Assembly: GCA_947496215.1 (NCBI GenBank)
Contig: CANMCF010000001.1
Span: forward strand, 310,001 to 374,000
Length of the DNA: 64,000 nt
Direction: 5' to 3'
DNA from: an uncultured Bizionia sp.
GTDB lineage: Bacteria > Bacteroidota > Bacteroidia > Flavobacteriales > Flavobacteriaceae
Part shown: positions 61,629 to 64,000 of the stretch, piece by piece
How the letters are laid out: each line of letters begins with the position of its first letter
How positions within the stretch are numbered: position 1 is the first letter of the stretch
The notes under the pieces: generated by a model
Database searches by the model: none
Told to the model about the DNA's origin: nothing
The model's input: only the letters and a program-made list of their open reading frames with translations
Made by a program: the position numbers and the translations under genes

Positions 61629-62427
61629 GGCCTCATAAAACTTTGGTAAAACAATAGGAGAATGAGCGTACATATTTTAGAGGGCTAGCAATCCATTTTA
61701 TTAATTGCTATAGTGTTTAAGACTAGTTCAAAGGAATCTTAAAGTGTAACAATGTTTTATAAAATATAGCGATTGAGCCGTACATTGTTTCCAAAGTTTT
61801 ATGCAGCCTTGATTTTTTTGTTTCTTTTTTTATCAAGAAAAAAAGATATAATTAAACCTTAAAGAGTTCAAAAGTTAAATTTCTATTTTACATAATATTG
61901 AAAGTACTAAACAAAAGAAGTTCAATCGAAGCTATACATATAACAAGTGTATAGAAATTTTTGAAAGGATTTATGCGGTTGGAAAATTTTATACTCTTGT
62001 GGCAAACTAACGAAAAGCTTGTGAAAAAAATATATCGAGAATATCCTCGTCAACGTAAAGTTTAATTGAATCTAAAAGTTAGCTTTTTTTGGCGTTGGCA
62101 AGCGATGGATAATTGTGTTTAAAAAAATTACTGCGACAGCATAATTATTTTTAAAAAGCAATCGAGCGTTTGCGAGCGGCAATTTTACATAATGTCTAAT
62201 TATAGCTACAAATGTATAGTTCGAATGTTTCTTAGAATCGCTTATTTAAAAAATGATGAATAATTATACAGAATACTCTAATTAAACGAAAAGCTAAAAA
62301 CAGATGTTTAATGACCCAAGTACTACAGTTTATTGTGTGTACAGAACTTTCTGGGATATTTTACATAATATAGAATTATAGTTATCTAATGGATGAAATA
62401 CATTTGTACTATAATTAATATTATGTA
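61629..62427. repeat. Long imperfect direct repeat, right copy
   Basis: About 800 bp collinear with 53449-54298, in the same orientation. The best-preserved part is 62086-62213 (GGCGTTGGCAAGCGATGGAT through AATTATAGCTACAAATG). The TTTAATGACCCAAGT module is at 62306-62385 and TTTGTACTATAATTAATATTATGTAA closes it. No open gene lies inside. Confidence 0.85.
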
Positions 62428-62533
62428 AAATAGAATTTATTTGAACCCTATTTATGATACCTTTTGATAAACTATTCGATGACCAGTTTTTTAGATACTC
62501 GAATAGGTCAAGGCCAAAGTAGCTTTCAATTAA

Positions 62534-62566
62534 AAAGCACAAATAACATTGCATTATTTGTGCTTT
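62534..62566. terminator. Bidirectional terminator hairpin
   Basis: Perfect 13-bp arms AAAGCACAAATAA (62534-62546) and TTATTTGTGCTTT (62554-62566) with a 7-nt loop, downstream of the leftward T9SS gene. The stretch between it and the right long repeat (62428-62533) shows no gene. Confidence 0.8.
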
Positions 62567-62626
62567 AAAGAGGAAACAATCCTACTGCTATCAAACAGTA
62601 AACCATTATCGGTGTTTCAGTCAGGT

Positions 62627-64000
62627 TTACTTTTTAACAACTCTCTTGATTCCAATAACATTGTTGTTGTCTCCATATAGTTTAATGAAATACACGCCTT
62701 GGGATATTGCCGATGGACGAATATCATAAGATTCGACTTGGTCGGAAAATGTCTTGTCATATACCAAAGTTCCTTTTATGTCATATATTCGCAAAGTCTT
62801 GATCTTGGAGAAACCATTGTTACCATTGGAAACCTCTATGGTCAATTCCGAGCTAAAAGGATTTGGATAAATTAAAATATTGGTTGTTTGTTCCGAAATC
62901 GCATCCACACCCAAAGTCGACGAATTGAAAGAATACGTATAAACTAGCGTTGGCGGATTGCTGGAGCTTCCTTCATAGGAATCCACCACACGTTTGGCAT
63001 CCTCGTTCGTCAGACTGGTTCCAGTACCCTCAATCATAAAAACACAGCTGTTGCCCTGTTCCCATTGTGGGCCATCCACAATCTTTTGCAAAAGGGATTT
63101 TATTTCTGGTGTGCGTTGATCCGGCCCTGTCAATCCCGAACTAGCCCATGCTGGTGGCGTCCAATTCACAAAAGCGACAACACCGTTTTCTTCCACGCGG
63201 TCTCTACCTGTGAGATTGTTTACGGCATTGTTTTCAAAAGGAACCGAATTGCCACTGTTCTCTGCAAAGATGTTCAAATTTGCAGCGACGCTGTCGGATT
63301 CATCCGATCTGAATTGTATGTATGCGCTCTCAATGACGGCACCAGCTGGGATATTCAAATTTTGAAATCGGAATCCGATCTTTTGGTTTCCATTTGGCAC
63401 TCCACTAACGAAATCGTAGCTATCATACACCATTTCCAAATCACTGCTATCGAAATACACGGCCCCAGTTTCGGTTTCCTCCACGTCATTTTCCCCACTC
63501 GCAACGAGTACGGAATCCGTATCGGTGAACATACCTACGTTTATGTAGATCTTTGCATTGCCGGTATTGTTGTTTACATCGGTGGCAATGGCCTCTACGC
63601 AATGGCTGCCATTTGCATACGAATGTGTGAAGCCGTATGGCGCAGTGGTGTCTGTGTCCGTCAATACGTCATCCACGTAAAAGGCTACACTGGCAATGCC
63701 ATCACCGTTGTTTGTAACATTTATGGGCAATGTCACGTTAGCCCCATCATTGAAGGTGGCTGATGTTCCGTTTGTAAAGACGATTTCAGGATTGTTCAAT
63801 GGTGCTACCGGTAAAATGATTACCACATCTCCTTCCGAAGGATTCCATACATCCAAATTTGCAGGCAAGGTAAAGGGATCATTGTTGGAAACCTCTCCTA
63901 CCGAAGCTGCATTGTCCACTTTTATGGTTCTCAACTCTATTTTGGACGCTTCGACGAATATGAGTTTGAATTGATTGAAAGACCCTGAGTTCCTAGTCCA
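62627..64000 (-). CDS. T9SS-exported multidomain protein, C-terminal part (N-terminus outside window)
   Basis: The minus-strand frame stays open to base 64000 (reads WTRNSGSFNQFKLIFVEASKIE before the first possible internal start), so the protein is partial. Visible domains from N to C are a bacterial Ig-like repeat (NVTNNGDGIASVAFYVDDVLTDTDTTAPYGFTHSY) and a DNRLRE-type beta-sandwich (FRFQNLNIPAGAVIESAYIQFRSDESDS, PAWASSGLTGPDQRTPEIKSLLQKIVD). A type A sorting domain ends it (IYPNPFSSELTIEVS, then QGVYFIKLYGDNN and VVKK). It is secreted to the surface by the type IX system. GC content is visibly higher than in the preceding 30 kb. Confidence 0.85.
   Translation of the reverse strand, partial: WTRNSGSFNQFKLIFVEASKIELRTIKVDNAASVGEVSNNDPFTLPANLDVWNPSEGDVVIILPVAPLNNPEIVFTNGTSATFNDGANVTLPINVTNNGDGIASVAFYVDDVLTDTDTTAPYGFTHSYANGSHCVEAIATDVNNNTGNAKIYINVGMFTDTDSVLVASGENDVEETETGAVYFDSSDLEMVYDSYDFVSGVPNGNQKIGFRFQNLNIPAGAVIESAYIQFRSDESDSVAANLNIFAENSGNSVPFENNAVNNLTGRDRVEENGVVAFVNWTPPAWASSGLTGPDQRTPEIKSLLQKIVDGPQWEQGNSCVFMIEGTGTSLTNEDAKRVVDSYEGSSSNPPTLVYTYSFNSSTLGVDAISEQTTNILIYPNPFSSELTIEVSNGNNGFSKIKTLRIYDIKGTLVYDKTFSDQVESYDIRPSAISQGVYFIKLYGDNNNVIGIKRVVKK

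Noticed and set aside
39296-62427. Integron gene-cassette array with attC sites
   Set aside because: Repeats with hairpins between single genes suggested attC sites. However, I found no paired GTTRRRY/RYYYAAC core sites in the repeats, no tyrosine recombinase in the window, and the modules differ in order and completeness.
62330-62554. Leftward 74-codon frame between the right long repeat and the terminator
   Set aside because: It lies mostly within the repeat and runs into the terminator hairpin; the translation shows no family pattern.
1-64000. CRISPR array, tRNA or rRNA genes, IS transposase
   Set aside because: I looked for regularly spaced short repeats, tRNA-like cloverleaf ends with CCA-proximal motifs, rRNA conserved segments and DDE or tyrosine recombinase motifs, and saw none.

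Overview
The window looks like a chromosome segment from a marine-type Flavobacteriia (Bacteroidetes). The evidence is a type IX secretion sorting domain at the right edge, promoters of the form TTG-N19/20-TAnnTTTG, AT-rich Shine-Dalgarno-poor starts, and lipoproteins and families typical of that group. This assignment is inferred from gene content; no rRNA or tRNA is present to confirm it.

Left part (1-14.7 kb): a biosynthetic gene cluster. A leftward operon starts from a predicted promoter near 14.65 kb. It encodes a 95-aa small barrel protein, a 1885-aa polyketide synthase (two TIM-barrel enoylreductase-like segments, KS, AT, ACP), a stand-alone ketoreductase, a class-3-type lipase, an Fe(II)/2-oxoglutarate oxygenase, a PLOD-like glycosyltransferase, an 85-aa paralogue of the first small protein, and a citrate-synthase-like enzyme between two paralogous methyltransferases. 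A DegT-type aminotransferase, cut by the window edge, converges on it. A plausible reading is a polyketide or lipid condensed with an oxo-acid into an alkylcitrate-like product and then tailored.

15-32.7 kb: mixed chromosomal genes. These are a fatty-acid hydroxylase-superfamily protein, a DJ-1/PfpI protein, an SLC12-like permease, an esterase-fold protein lacking its nucleophile, an alanine:cation symporter, a Fur/Zur-type regulator, a MetR-like regulator divergent from an Asp/Glu racemase with a MetR-like operator between them, a LamG protein, a zinc-responsive MerC-folE operon, an AraC regulator and a dialkylglycine decarboxylase-type enzyme. Three promoters carry paired TGCAACT-n-AGTTGCA boxes placed identically over the -33 and -7 elements. 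One reads into MerC-folE. The other two read into short, related transcription units with no normal gene.

32.7-62.5 kb: visibly more AT-rich, with many copies of dispersed intergenic repeats, so probably an accessory region. It holds a sulfur module (two YeeE/YedE halves, Crp/Fnr regulator, TauE/SafE exporter, persulfide dioxygenase-rhodanese) in which three promoters carry a GTAAC-N4-GTTAC-like site at exactly the same distance from the -7 element. It continues with a serine hydrolase, an arylsulfotransferase-like lipoprotein, MarR and GNAT genes, an RND efflux operon with a substrate-binding/TolC fusion plus a K+ channel-like and a PsiE-like gene, a ParDE pair and an unknown 305-aa gene. 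The most interesting locus is 54.6-60.6 kb: DUF3800, a HEPN-like protein, and a 1324-aa protein with a Cap4-like nuclease and a STAND-type P-loop. It is followed by a small HTH/effector pair, and the whole segment lies between two roughly 800-bp imperfect direct repeats. It has the hallmarks of an anti-phage defence locus.

Right edge: the C-terminal part of a T9SS-exported multidomain protein, higher in GC, read leftward and cut by the window end.
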